Source: Planctomycetota bacterium (lineage in GTDB: Bacteria > Planctomycetota > Phycisphaerae > Phycisphaerales > UBA1924). From it: 64,000 bases of DNA. The stretch covers positions 290,333 to 354,332 of the forward strand of contig JANRJM010000018.1 of NCBI GenBank assembly GCA_033763975.1, read 5' to 3'. The notes beneath the pieces are model-generated. The model was not told the origin of the DNA. It saw only the letters and a list, made by a program, of their open reading frames with translations, and searched no databases. The translations under genes were made by a program, and so were the position numbers. Below, piece after piece: positions 54,195 to 62,354 of this stretch (positions are counted from its first letter, which is position 1; each line of letters opens with the position of its first letter).

Positions 54195-54362
54195 TCATCC
54201 GTTCTGCCCCAGCAGCCACAGCAGGCCGACAAACCCGCCGAGCATCAGCAGTTGCTTCTGCTCCTCGGCCTTCTTCAGTTTCATACCGTGAATCACGCGC
54301 TGCACCACGCGTAAGGCCGCGCCGGGATTCTCCCGGCTGATCGGCTGGTAGATGACGACAAC
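54195..54362 (-). pseudogene. remnant with a C-terminal membrane helix
   Basis: An open stretch without a clear start reads VVVIYQPISRENPGAALRVVQRVIHG then [29 protein letters not shown]. The last part is a lysine-rich membrane segment and could be a 29-residue peptide from ATG 54284. It ends 4 bases before the hsdR fragment start. It looks like the 3' end of a mobile-element gene cut by rearrangement near 54350. No family recognised. Confidence 0.35.
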
Positions 54363-54682
54363 CCCGGCGGCTGGGCGGCGTCGTGCATCCGCGACGGGTA
54401 CGACGTTCCGCCTCCGAGCGAGGCCGACGCCAAGGCGGCGGCGAAGGCGCGGCGCGATGCGTTGCTCGCGGACTTCGATCGGCTGCCGAGCGACAGGCGA
54501 TCATCGCCGAGGCCCGGGCGCTGTACCCGAACCTTCGCGACGAGCGTTCCCACCCCGCCGGCTCGCCGGCGGTGCGGGGCGCGGTTGCGAAGCTGCTGGC
54601 GGACCGGGCCGCGCCGTGCGACCGGGAATCGAGCGGACGGGGGCTTGACACGATGCATACCGTATGCGAGACTCAGGCATGA
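54351..54682 (+). pseudogene. frameshifted 3' remnant of an element gene
   Basis: Plus-strand reading gives DDNPGGWAASCIRDGYDVPPPSEADAKAAAKARRDALLADFDRLPS in one frame and RQAIIAEARALYPNLRDERSHPAGSPAVRGAVAKLLADRAAP in another; together they look like one C-terminal segment of a helical protein broken by a small indel near 54490. The 5' end is lost at about 54350. It resembles the end of a replication or primase-type protein carried by such elements, but I cannot name it. Confidence 0.45.
54645..54667 (+). promoter_or_regulatory. hicAB promoter with palindromic operator
   Basis: TTGACA (54645-54650) makes a consensus -35 and GCATAC-C-GTATGC (54655-54667), a perfect 6-1-6 palindrome, lies in the spacer, 12 bases before the hicA start. 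A -10 element downstream (GAGACT) is weak. This fits autoregulation by the HicB antitoxin binding the operator and blocking polymerase. Confidence 0.6.
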
Positions 54683-54885
54683 ACAGCCGGGACGTGATCC
54701 GACGACTGCTGGCAGACGGGTGGGAGCTGGCCCGCACGAAGGGCAGCCACCACCAGTACCGCCACCCGACCAAGCCCGGGCTCGTAACGGTCCCCCACCC
54801 CAAACGCGACCTGCCCATCGGAACGGTTCGCAGCATTGCCAAGCAAGCCGGATGGTCCGGCCCCGCCGGAAGGAACAAGCCATGA
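54679..54885 (+). CDS. hicA: HicA family mRNA-interferase toxin
   Basis: A 68-residue double-stranded-RNA-binding-like fold: MNSRDVIRRLLADGWELARTKGSHHQYRHPTKPGLVTVPHPKRDLPIGTVRSIAKQAG. The catalytic histidine is in GSHHQY, and LVTVPHPKRDLPIGT is the second family motif. Start at MNSRDV (GTATGCGAGACTCAGGC lies upstream); a longer frame adds five residues. Its ATGA overlaps hicB. In the family HicA cleaves mRNA and is neutralised by HicB. Confidence 0.93.
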   Translation: MNSRDVIRRLLADGWELARTKGSHHQYRHPTKPGLVTVPHPKRDLPIGTVRSIAKQAGWSGPAGRNKP

Positions 54886-55370
54886 ACTATCCCGTCGTGA
54901 TCCACAAAGACCGCGCGAGCGACTACGGCGTGAGTGTCCCCGACCTGCCCGGGTGCGTCTCCGCCGGCGCGACCGTCGATGAAGCGCTTGCGATGGCCCG
55001 CGAGGCGATCGAACTCCACCTGGAAGGGCTGATCGAGGAAGGCGGCGTGATCCCCCTGCCGACGCCAATCGAGAAGCTCCACGCCGACCCTGACTACTCG
55101 GGGGGGACGTGGGCGATCGTCTCGGTGGACGAATCCACGCTGCGCGTGAAGATCGCCCGCGTGGGCATCACCATGCCTCAGCGCGTGCTGGACGCGATCG
55201 ACCGCCACGCGAAGGCGAGCGGCGAAACCCGGTCCGGGCTGCTCGCCCGCGCGGCGGTGCGATACATCGGGCGCGAACAGGGTTCCATGCCCGAAGCCAA
55301 GCGGGGCGGGTCGAAACTCCGCATCATGCGGCGCAAGGCGAAGGCGGCCAAAGCCCGGAAGGGACGGTGA
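54882..55370 (+). CDS. hicB: HicB family antitoxin
   Basis: A 162-residue antitoxin. The N-terminal partial RNase H fold is diagnostic (YPVVIHKDRASDYGVSVPDLPGCVSAGATVDEALAMAREAIELHLEGLIEEGGVIPLPTPI). The C-terminal RVGITMPQRVLDAIDRHAKASGETRSGLLARAAVRYI resembles a ribbon-helix-helix DNA-binding segment, followed by a basic tail (RRKAKAAKARKGR). It ends 3 bases before the integrase start, so hicA-hicB-int may form one transcript, coupling element stability to the toxin pair. Confidence 0.92.
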   Translation: MNYPVVIHKDRASDYGVSVPDLPGCVSAGATVDEALAMAREAIELHLEGLIEEGGVIPLPTPIEKLHADPDYSGGTWAIVSVDESTLRVKIARVGITMPQRVLDAIDRHAKASGETRSGLLARAAVRYIGREQGSMPEAKRGGSKLRIMRRKAKAAKARKGR

Positions 55371-55373
55371 TGG

Positions 55374-56726
55374 ATGGCGAGTCTCTCTCGATCGAAGTCC
55401 GGCGAGTGGCGGGTGCTGGTGGTGCTGGGCGATCGACGCCCGGCGATCCGGCTGGCGGCGAAGACGCCCGTGAAGACGGCCCGGTCGATCGCGTCGAAGA
55501 TCGAGTCGCTCGCCGCGTGCCGCGCGGGGAACTCTGGCCCCGACGAGGAACTCGCGGCTTGGCTCGCCGCCCTGCCCGACACGCTGCACGACCGCATCGT
55601 GCGCGCCGGGCTGGCCGAGCCCCGCGAGGGCGCGAACGTCGTGACGCTGGGCGAGCTGCTCCGCCGGTTCGACGCGGCGGTGACGGTGAAGCAATCCACC
55701 CGCGACGCCTACCGGCAGGCGGTGAACAGCCTGCGGGCGCACTTCGGGGACGAGCGCCCGGTCGGGGACATCTCGACCGCGGACGCCGACGGCTGGCGTC
55801 GGGCGATCGCCGAGCCCTACACCGTGACCGACGAGAAGGGCGTCACGCGCGAGAAGCGCCTCGCCGCGGCGACGGTCGCGAAGCGCACCATCATCGCCAA
55901 GGCGATCTTCCGGCGCGCGCTCCGCTGGGGACTCATCGCGTCGAGCCCGTTCGCCGATCTTCGGACCGGCTCGCAGGCGAACCCCGACCGCGCCCGGTAC
56001 ATCCCGGCGTCGTGGATGCCCGCGCTGCTCGCGGCGTGCTCCGATGACCGCTGGCGGGGCGTGATCGCGCTGAGCCGGTACGCCGGGCTGCGCTGCCCCT
56101 CCGAACTTGTCGCGCTCCGCTGGGGCGACGTCGATTGGGAACACGGGCGGCTCGTCGTGCGCAGCGCGAAGACATCCGGGCACGAGGGGCACGCGGTGCG
56201 CGTGGTGCCGATCGCGCCGGAACTCCGCCCGATCCTCCAGCGCCTGTTCGACGCCGCCGAGCCGGGCACCGGGGCGGTGATCCCGCGCCTGCGCGACGGG
56301 TCGATGAACCTGCGGACGACGTTCGAGAAGATCATCCTGCTGGCCGGGCTGACGCCGTGGCCCCGGCTGTACCACAATCTCCGGGCGTCGTGTGCGTGTG
56401 ATTGGGTCGAGCGCTTCCCCGGGCACGTCGTCGCGGCATGGCTCGGGCACTCGCCGACGATCGCGGCGAAGCACTACCTGCAAGTCCGCGACGCGCACTT
56501 CGACGCGGCGGCGGGGCTCACCCGCCCGACCGGCGCAGAATCCGGCGCACGAGGCGCTCAAAACCCGGCGCAGCACGTTCCCGCACCGGATCGCACCGAT
56601 CGGCGGGAATCGTCGGAAGTCCCGTGCTTACAGGGTGTTGTGCGGGACGAGGCGATACCGTGCGAACCCGTACAAAACACGAAAATGGGCGCAACAGGAC
56701 TCGAACCTGTGACCTCGGCTATGTGA
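55374..56726 (+). CDS. int: tyrosine recombinase (element integrase)
   Basis: A 450-residue site-specific integrase. N-terminal arm (WRVLVVLGDRRPAIRL), core-binding domain (TLGELLRRFDAAVTVKQSTRDAYRQAVNSLRAHFGDERPVGDI), catalytic domain with Arg in GLRCPSELVALRW, H-x-x-R in YHNLRASCACDWVERFPGH, His in WLGHS and nucleophile Tyr in KHYLQVRDAHFDAAAGLT. A disordered tail of about 60 residues follows. The last 14 codons (KMGATGLEPVTSAM) are the att core and tRNA sequence read in frame, so the stop is supplied by the tRNA side. It begins 3 bases after hicB. Confidence 0.95.
   Translation: MASLSRSKSGEWRVLVVLGDRRPAIRLAAKTPVKTARSIASKIESLAACRAGNSGPDEELAAWLAALPDTLHDRIVRAGLAEPREGANVVTLGELLRRFDAAVTVKQSTRDAYRQAVNSLRAHFGDERPVGDISTADADGWRRAIAEPYTVTDEKGVTREKRLAAATVAKRTIIAKAIFRRALRWGLIASSPFADLRTGSQANPDRARYIPASWMPALLAACSDDRWRGVIALSRYAGLRCPSELVALRWGDVDWEHGRLVVRSAKTSGHEGHAVRVVPIAPELRPILQRLFDAAEPGTGAVIPRLRDGSMNLRTTFEKIILLAGLTPWPRLYHNLRASCACDWVERFPGHVVAAWLGHSPTIAAKHYLQVRDAHFDAAAGLTRPTGAESGARGAQNPAQHVPAPDRTDRRESSEVPCLQGVVRDEAIPCEPVQNTKMGATGLEPVTSAM
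56681..56706. repeat. right attachment site inside tRNA-Val
   Basis: Identical to 42056-42081 over all 26 bases. Bases 56686-56706 form the tRNA 3' end; the five bases before it (GAAAA) belong to the shared core too. The core also encodes KMGATGLE at the integrase C-terminus. Confidence 0.9.
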
Positions 56727-56759
56727 CAGCCGCGCTCTAGCCAACTGAGCTATGCGCCC
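56686..56759 (-). tRNA. tRNA-Val (anticodon CAC)
   Basis: A 74-base cloverleaf: acceptor GGGCGCA/TGCGCCC, D-arm GCTC...GAGC, anticodon stem CGGCT/AGCCG with loop GTCACAT, variable loop AGGTC, T-arm ACAGG-TTCGAGT-CCTGT, discriminator A at 56686. CCA is not encoded. Loop positions 34-36 are CAC, reading GTG (Val); the ACAT end of the loop is shared with other bacterial tRNA-Val. Position 32 is G where a pyrimidine is usual. The 3' end is the integration target of the element. Confidence 0.88.
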
Positions 56760-57278
56760 GCAATCGCCGCTCGGCGGTGCCCCGCCGGAAGGCCTCGTCG
56801 CGTGCCGCGGCGTGGGCCGACCGGCACGAGTCGCCATGATAGGCGACACCCCGGCGTCGGGTCTGCCACGCCAGCGCGCCGACCCCCGAAGTCGACAGGC
56901 CGCACATCAAATGCCGCGCGGCTGAACGTCATGCGGCGTTTCGGCAGAAGCTGCGCCACGGCCGACGCCGACTTGGCTCAACTCCCCCAAGCAGGCGAGC
57001 GCACTGCGCGGACACGGTGGTACTCCGGCCGTTTGTTCGGCTCGTTCATCGTTCACGCTGTCAGATCCGTGGCGTGTGTTTGCGCGTTCTTGACATCGTC
57101 TTCATAACGAGTCGGTCATCATTGCGGCGTTGCCGGTGACTCTCGTTTCGATTGCATGAAATCAGACGGACCGCGTTGACCGGTGCGGCGCGCGGGACTT
57201 AGCCTCCAACGGAACTGCGTGTTCTGCTGGCGTGCTCTGTTCGCGCTCCAAAGGCGAGCAGACCTCGGAGGCTCTTCC
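56760..57278. other. intergenic region, tRNA-Val to pre-pilin gene
   Basis: No supported gene. A possible promoter for the downstream gene is TTGACC (57176-57181) with TTAGCC 17 bases later; another TTGACA lies at about 57088 without a good -10. This side of the tRNA is chromosomal. Confidence 0.35.
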
Positions 57279-58136
57279 ATGCGAAGTGCTCGGGTTGATC
57301 GGCGTGGCGGTCGGGGGTTCACGCTGATCGAGTTGCTGGTTGTGATCGCGATCATCGCGTTGCTGATCTCGCTGCTGCTTCCCAGCCTGGGCAAGTCGCG
57401 CGAGGCCGCCCGGCAGGTGGTGTGCGCGTCGGGCCAGCGTCAGCTCGCGGTGGCGGCGGCGGTGTACGTGAACGAGTGGCGCGACTGGATGAACCCGCTG
57501 CAGGACTCGGTGAGCACGCCGGAGTTCCCCAACGAGGTCGAGAGCTCGTACCGCATTTATCTGTACCCGTACCTGGGCGATGTCGCGAAGGCGTTCGACT
57601 GCCCGGCGGAGAAACTGAACCAGTACGCCGACGGGCTGTCGGCCGATGACATGGCGTTCGCGCGTCTGCGCGTGCGGCCGAACGACTCGTACCGATTCCT
57701 GTACGGGTTCCTGCACCCGTACGAGAACTACAACCCGGGCGGCATCGGGGTGAGCGGCGCACACTACTGGACGGCGGAGGCGACGATGCCGTTCGGGCGC
57801 CCGCGCGAGTCCGGGTACCCCGAGGGGCTGGTGAAGTACTCCAGCGTGGTGATCGCCAACAAGCTCATCTGGTTCGGCGACGGGCACAGCAGCGCGCAGG
57901 ACCTCTGGCCCGAGGACTGCTGGTGGATCTACCGCTCCGTCGGCAACCAGGCGTCGTACGGCTTCAACCGCGTGCAGCAGAACGACTACGGCGCACGCCG
58001 TCACAACCGCAAGGCCAACTACGCCTTCGCCGACGGGCACGTCGACATCTACGACGCGAACGACATCCGCTGCGACCGCGACGAGTGCTGGTGGTCGGTC
58101 GAGTTTGACGCGCATTCCGGCACGGAGCCTCGCTGA
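57279..58136 (+). CDS. pre-pilin-like protein with H-x9-DG tail
   Basis: A 285-residue protein starting [55 protein letters not shown] marks pre-pilin peptidase cleavage after Gly14. The body is a globular domain with the planctomycete-type ending [22 protein letters not shown] (H-x9-DG). Such proteins are abundant in planctomycetes, each genome having many, and are thought to be pseudopilins or surface proteins. CGGAGGC precedes the ATG. It may be a substrate of the type II-like machine at 31-39 kb. Confidence 0.9.
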   Translation: MRSARVDRRGGRGFTLIELLVVIAIIALLISLLLPSLGKSREAARQVVCASGQRQLAVAAAVYVNEWRDWMNPLQDSVSTPEFPNEVESSYRIYLYPYLGDVAKAFDCPAEKLNQYADGLSADDMAFARLRVRPNDSYRFLYGFLHPYENYNPGGIGVSGAHYWTAEATMPFGRPRESGYPEGLVKYSSVVIANKLIWFGDGHSSAQDLWPEDCWWIYRSVGNQASYGFNRVQQNDYGARRHNRKANYAFADGHVDIYDANDIRCDRDECWWSVEFDAHSGTEPR

Positions 58137-58161
58137 GCGGCGGGCCGGGAGGGGGGCGCGG

Positions 58162-58695
58162 GTGGCGATCACGGTCGGCAACGCGGTGAAGGTCTCGATC
58201 GCGATCGCGGCGTTGAGCGTAGCGGGCGTCTTCGCGGCGTCGCACCTGCGGCGGGCCGCCGCCTCGGGCGAGGACGGGCTGCAGGCCTGGTTCTTCGACG
58301 AGAGCGAGCAGCGTCTGTACACCGTGCCGCGGGACACGCTCCCGCCCCACGCGGGCGTGGGGGGCGCCGCGAACGACGGGGTGCGGGCGGTGGTGGTCGC
58401 GTGCCGCGACGCGTGCCAGGACGCCTCGGCGCGGCGCATCGCGTATCTCGAGACGTACACGCCCGAGCTGAAGGACTCGATGGAGAAGATCCGGGCGGCC
58501 CGCGCGCGGGGCGACATGGACGTCGGGCCCGGCAAGTTCGCCGACAAGGGCGCCGTCATCGCCAGCACGCTCGTCCGGCGCGAGGGCGAGTCTACCTGGC
58601 ACTCCATGTCCTCGAAGGAGGGCAACGCCATCGTGACCGAGTGGCAGAGCTGGGCGTGCCCCGACGGGCGCGGCCTCGTCGTGTGCACTCCCTGA
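58162..58695 (+). CDS. membrane-anchored hypothetical protein next to pre-pilin
   Basis: A 177-residue protein from GTG 58162, with GGAGGGGGG upstream. One N-terminal helix (VKVSIAIAALSVAGVFAASHL) is followed by a soluble domain: LQAWFFDESEQRLYTVPRDTLPPHAG, VRAVVVACRDACQDASARRIAYLETYTPELKD and WHSMSSKEGNAIVTEWQSWACPDG. The pattern YTVPRDTLPPH and WHSM-SKEG-AI is seen repeatedly beside planctomycete pre-pilins, and I regard it as a recurrent partner, though this is memory of pattern rather than a verified family. Confidence 0.75.
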   Translation: MAITVGNAVKVSIAIAALSVAGVFAASHLRRAAASGEDGLQAWFFDESEQRLYTVPRDTLPPHAGVGGAANDGVRAVVVACRDACQDASARRIAYLETYTPELKDSMEKIRAARARGDMDVGPGKFADKGAVIASTLVRREGESTWHSMSSKEGNAIVTEWQSWACPDGRGLVVCTP

Positions 58696-58799
58696 GCGGG
58701 AGACCGGATGTCCGATCGGCCGGCTCGCGCGTATCGCGGGCCGGCGTGTTCCGTGTGTTCGCAAAAGAGAGATCGATCGAGTTCCCACCGGAGGATGTC

Positions 58800-60872
58800 A
58801 TGAAGATCACGCGCTCGTACCTGTCCGCGGCGGTGCTCGCCGCCTGCGCCGGCGCCGCCGTCGCGCAGCCCACCATCTGGAACTTCAGCGGGTCGCTCGC
58901 CGCCGACTCGGGCCCGGGCGTCATGACGCCCCGCCCGTCCCAGACGTTCCTCGTCGACACCGCGTCGGCGTTCGGCCTGCCCCTCATCGGCGGCGCCGAC
59001 TCGGGCGTGCTGCGCAGCGACGTGCCGGTTGATGTTCCCCAGGGCGGGTACGACGTCGCCCACGGCACCGCCGCCAACGGCGGCGGGTCGTACGGCAACC
59101 AGTACACCCTCATCTGGGACGTCCTGTTCCCGGTCGTGAACTGGCACTCGTTCTTCAACTCCAACGAGGCCAACGCCAACGACGGCGACTTCTTCGTTCG
59201 TCCCGACGGCGGCATCGGAATCTCGGGCGTATACCAGGGCACGATCTCCGCGAACACCTGGCACCGCGTCGCCGTTACCATCAACCTCGCCGGCTCGCCC
59301 ACGATGAAGAAGTACATCGACGGCGTGCTCGTCGGCACCCAGACCCTCGGCTCGGGCCTCGACGGGCGCTGGGCGCTGTACACCACCTCGAACGCGCCCA
59401 CCGACTGGTTCATCCTGTTCGGCGACAACGACGGCGACATCGTCCAGTCGTATCTCAGCAGCTTCCTCTTCGAGGATCGCGTCTGGACCGACACCGAGAT
59501 CGCGTCGATCGGCGGCGCCACCGCCGGCGGCATCACGCTCCCGGCGGGCAGCATCCCCCCGAGCGTCACCGCCAGCATCGCGCCCTGCGCTCCCGCCGGC
59601 GCCACCGCGCTCATCACGGGCACGCCCACCTCGGGCCAGAACCCCGGGTCCACGTCGTACACGATGTCCGCTGATCTCTCGTCCATCGGGCTGGGGTCGA
59701 ACGTCGCGATGCTCGACGACGGCGTGGCGCCCGACGCGGTCGCCGGCGACAACGTCTTCACGGGCTCGTTCGTGATCCCCGTGCTCGCCGCGGGCGACTA
59801 CGCGCTGCCCGTCAACGTCACCGACAACCTGTCCCGCACCGGGCAGGGCCTCGCCAGCCTGCAGGTCTTCGAGAACCCGCCCAGCGCCGGCACGCACGAG
59901 ACCCAGGTCGACTTCGACGCCGAGCCCGCGCCCGGCGACCTCATCCCCTCGACCTTCGGCCCCGGGCAGCTCGAGTTCTGGGATCGCGTCGTCCCCGGCA
60001 GCACCCGGACCTTCTGCGCCTTCGGATCCACCACGTCCTTCGGCATCCCCGACATCGCCGGCACGCCCGCGAACGTCCTGAACATCCCCGCCTTCTTCGC
60101 CGACGAGGGCCTCCGCTACAACAACCTCTCGCCCGGCAACGGCGGCGGCACGTTCGTCAACCAGTACACGATCGGCGTCGACATCCTCTGGCCCTCGCAG
60201 GGCGAGGTGACCTCCGGCTGGTTCCCCTTCTGGAACAGCAACAACACCAACAGCAACGGCGGCGACCTCTGGGCCCGCTTCAGCGACTTCTCCCTCGGCT
60301 GGGACTACAACGGCGCCTCCGCCGTCGCCCCCTTCACCGCCCCCGGCGTCATCGCCTTCGACACCTGGCACCGCATCGTCTTCTCGCTCGACACCTCCCT
60401 CTGCTCCAACCGCGGCAAGATCTACGTGAACGGCGTCAAGGTCTTCGACGGGCCCGTGCCCGACTCCACCGACACCCTCTTCTCGCTCTACTCCACCACC
60501 GACGGCGACCCCACCCCGGACGACAACGAGGCCTTCAGCCATTTCGGCAGCGAGAGCACCGGCGCCCGCACCGCCGAGGCCTACATCAACTCGTTCTACT
60601 TCGTTGACCGCACACTCAGCGACGCCGAGGTCGCCGCCTTCGGCGCCGCCGACGCCGACGGCTTCCTCGCGCCGCCCGTGTCGTGCGAGCCCGACGTCAA
60701 CCAGGACGGCAACGTCGACCAGGACGACATCGCCTGCCTGACCCAGGCGGTCGCCGGCGACCCCGCCTGCCTCGGCGGCGGCATCGACCCCGACTTCAAC
60801 CGCGACGGCAACGTCGACCAGGACGACATCTCGGCCCTCGAGCAGGTCGTCGCCGGGGCGCCCTGCCCGTAA
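58800..60872 (+). CDS. secreted LamG-like protein with dockerin-like C-terminus
   Basis: A 690-residue exported protein (signal MKITRSYLSAAVLAACAGAAVAQ). Two related concanavalin/LamG-like domains lie at about 25-235 and 365-620: NQYTLIWDVLFPVVNWHSFFNSNEANANDGDFFVRPDGGIGISG and NQYTIGVDILWPSQGEVTSGWFPFWNSNNTNSNGGDLWARFSD. Between them is a 'choice-of-anchor'-like Ig segment (SYTMSADLSSIGLGSNVAMLDDGVAPDAVAGDNVFTGSFVI). The C-terminus holds two calcium loops, DVNQDGNVDQDD and DFNRDGNVDQDD, of dockerin type. AGGA precedes the ATG. Ligand and anchoring partner are unknown. Confidence 0.88.
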   Translation: MKITRSYLSAAVLAACAGAAVAQPTIWNFSGSLAADSGPGVMTPRPSQTFLVDTASAFGLPLIGGADSGVLRSDVPVDVPQGGYDVAHGTAANGGGSYGNQYTLIWDVLFPVVNWHSFFNSNEANANDGDFFVRPDGGIGISGVYQGTISANTWHRVAVTINLAGSPTMKKYIDGVLVGTQTLGSGLDGRWALYTTSNAPTDWFILFGDNDGDIVQSYLSSFLFEDRVWTDTEIASIGGATAGGITLPAGSIPPSVTASIAPCAPAGATALITGTPTSGQNPGSTSYTMSADLSSIGLGSNVAMLDDGVAPDAVAGDNVFTGSFVIPVLAAGDYALPVNVTDNLSRTGQGLASLQVFENPPSAGTHETQVDFDAEPAPGDLIPSTFGPGQLEFWDRVVPGSTRTFCAFGSTTSFGIPDIAGTPANVLNIPAFFADEGLRYNNLSPGNGGGTFVNQYTIGVDILWPSQGEVTSGWFPFWNSNNTNSNGGDLWARFSDFSLGWDYNGASAVAPFTAPGVIAFDTWHRIVFSLDTSLCSNRGKIYVNGVKVFDGPVPDSTDTLFSLYSTTDGDPTPDDNEAFSHFGSESTGARTAEAYINSFYFVDRTLSDAEVAAFGAADADGFLAPPVSCEPDVNQDGNVDQDDIACLTQAVAGDPACLGGGIDPDFNRDGNVDQDDISALEQVVAGAPCP

Positions 60873-60959
60873 CCGTCGGTACGAGCCCGAAGCGCAAGCG
60901 AGGGCTTTCCCTGCTTCTCTTCCCTCTTTTTCTCCCATCTCTTTGATCTGATCCTCATC

Positions 60960-60988
60960 GCCCCGGGCACCGCGCCCGGGGCGTTTTT
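60960..60988 (+). terminator. intrinsic terminator after LamG/dockerin gene
   Basis: GCCCCGGGC and GCCCGGGGC form a 9-bp stem with an ACCGC loop, followed by GTTTTT (T run 60984-60988). Confidence 0.88.
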
Positions 60989-61015
60989 CATTTCCCGTCC
61001 CGCGTACGCTCGGAC

Positions 61016-62350
61016 ATGCCGCCCCCGGAACGTGTCGAACAACGGACCGCCGCCGTGCTCTCGGTGGGCGATGAACTCACGCTCGGGCAGACGCTCGACA
61101 CGAACTCGAAGTGGATCTCCGAGCGACTGTTCGATCTCGGCCTCTCGCCGCTCGAGCACGTGACGGTGCCCGACGACACCGCGCGTCAGGCCGCGGCGTT
61201 GCGGCGCCTCGCGGGCGAGGTCGACGTCGTCATCTGCACGGGCGGGCTGGGCCCGACCGCCGACGACCTGACGCGCGACGCGCTCGCCCTCGCGTCGGAG
61301 GACGAACTGGTCGAGGACCCGCTGGCCCTGGCGCAGGTGGAAGAGTTCTTCGCGGCGCGCGGGCGTCCGATGCCGCCGCTGAACCGCGTGCAGGCGCGCC
61401 GCCCGTCGCGCGGGCTGTCATTGCCGAACCTCAACGGCACGGCGCCCGGGCTCTGGGCGCGCATGCCCGGCGGGGCCGAGGTGTTCTGCCTTCCAGGCCC
61501 GCCGGGAGAGTTGAAGCCGATGTTCGAGGCCCAGGTCGTGCCGCGCCTGCGCCCGGTGCGCTCGCGTCTGGTGCGCACGCGCGTGGTGCACTGCTTCGGC
61601 ATCGGCGAGTCCGACCTCGCGGCGCGGCTCGGCCCCGTCATGGACCGCAGCAGAAACCCGCTCGTCGGGACCACCGCCAGCGGCGGGGTGGTGTCCTGCC
61701 GCATCCGGTTCGAGGGCAGCGTGGACGAGGAGTCGTGCGAGGCGGCGCTCACCCAGGCCGAGCAGGACGTACGCGCCGCGGCGGGCGTCTACGCGTTCGG
61801 CGCGGGGGACGAGCGCTTGCCCGGCGCGCTCCTGCGACTGCTGCGCGAGCGCGGCGAGACGCTCGGCACGGTCGAGAGCTGCACCGGCGGGCTGCTGGGA
61901 TCGATGATCACGGACATGCCCGGGTCGTCGGTCGCGTTCGTCGGCGCGCTCGTCACGTACTCGAACCGGTTGAAGACCCTCCTGGCGGGGGTCGAGCCCG
62001 GGATGTTCGAGCACGCCGGCCCCGGTGCTGTGAGCGCCGCGTGCGCCCTGGCCCTGGCCCGGGGCGGGCTCGAGCGTCTTGGCTGCACGCACGCGCTCTC
62101 GATCACGGGCATCGCCGGGCCCGACGGGGGCGTGCCCGCGTTCGACGGGCGCGACGCCAAGCCCGTGGGCACGGTGTTCATCGCGCGAGCATCGGCGGAC
62201 GGCTCGTCGCAGGTACGTCGGTTCCGGTTCGCGGGCGATCGCGGATCCGTCCGCCACTGGTCGGCGATGTCCGCGCTCGCGATGCTGCGTCTGCACCTGG
62301 TCGGCGCGGGCGAGACGGCGCTGCTCCGCGAAGCCCCGCGCGCCCAGTAG
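61016..62350 (+). CDS. cinA: CinA family protein (competence/damage-inducible; PncC-type amidase)
   Basis: A 444-residue protein with an N-terminal MoCF-like domain (AVLSVGDELTLGQTLDTNSKWISERLFDLG, VVICTGGLGPTADDLTRDALA, PGPPGELKPMFE) and a C-terminal nicotinamide-nucleotide amidohydrolase domain (ETLGTVESCTGGLLGSMITDMPGSSVAFVGALVTYSNRLKTLL, SITGIAGPDGG, PVGTVFIA). The catalytic Ser/Thr-Cys region is in ESCTGGLLGSMI. It recycles NMN in NAD metabolism in other bacteria. Starts 28 bases behind a terminator and ends 4 bases from the convergent fabH. Confidence 0.95.
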   Translation: MPPPERVEQRTAAVLSVGDELTLGQTLDTNSKWISERLFDLGLSPLEHVTVPDDTARQAAALRRLAGEVDVVICTGGLGPTADDLTRDALALASEDELVEDPLALAQVEEFFAARGRPMPPLNRVQARRPSRGLSLPNLNGTAPGLWARMPGGAEVFCLPGPPGELKPMFEAQVVPRLRPVRSRLVRTRVVHCFGIGESDLAARLGPVMDRSRNPLVGTTASGGVVSCRIRFEGSVDEESCEAALTQAEQDVRAAAGVYAFGAGDERLPGALLRLLRERGETLGTVESCTGGLLGSMITDMPGSSVAFVGALVTYSNRLKTLLAGVEPGMFEHAGPGAVSAACALALARGGLERLGCTHALSITGIAGPDGGVPAFDGRDAKPVGTVFIARASADGSSQVRRFRFAGDRGSVRHWSAMSALAMLRLHLVGAGETALLREAPRAQ

Positions 62351-62354
62351 CGGG

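Noticed and set aside
57162..60938. A 1258-codon minus-strand open frame opposite the pre-pilin and LamG genes
   Set aside because: It is antisense to genes with clear domains. Its sequence is Val/Gly/Asp/Arg-rich without motifs, as expected from GC-rich codons read backwards.
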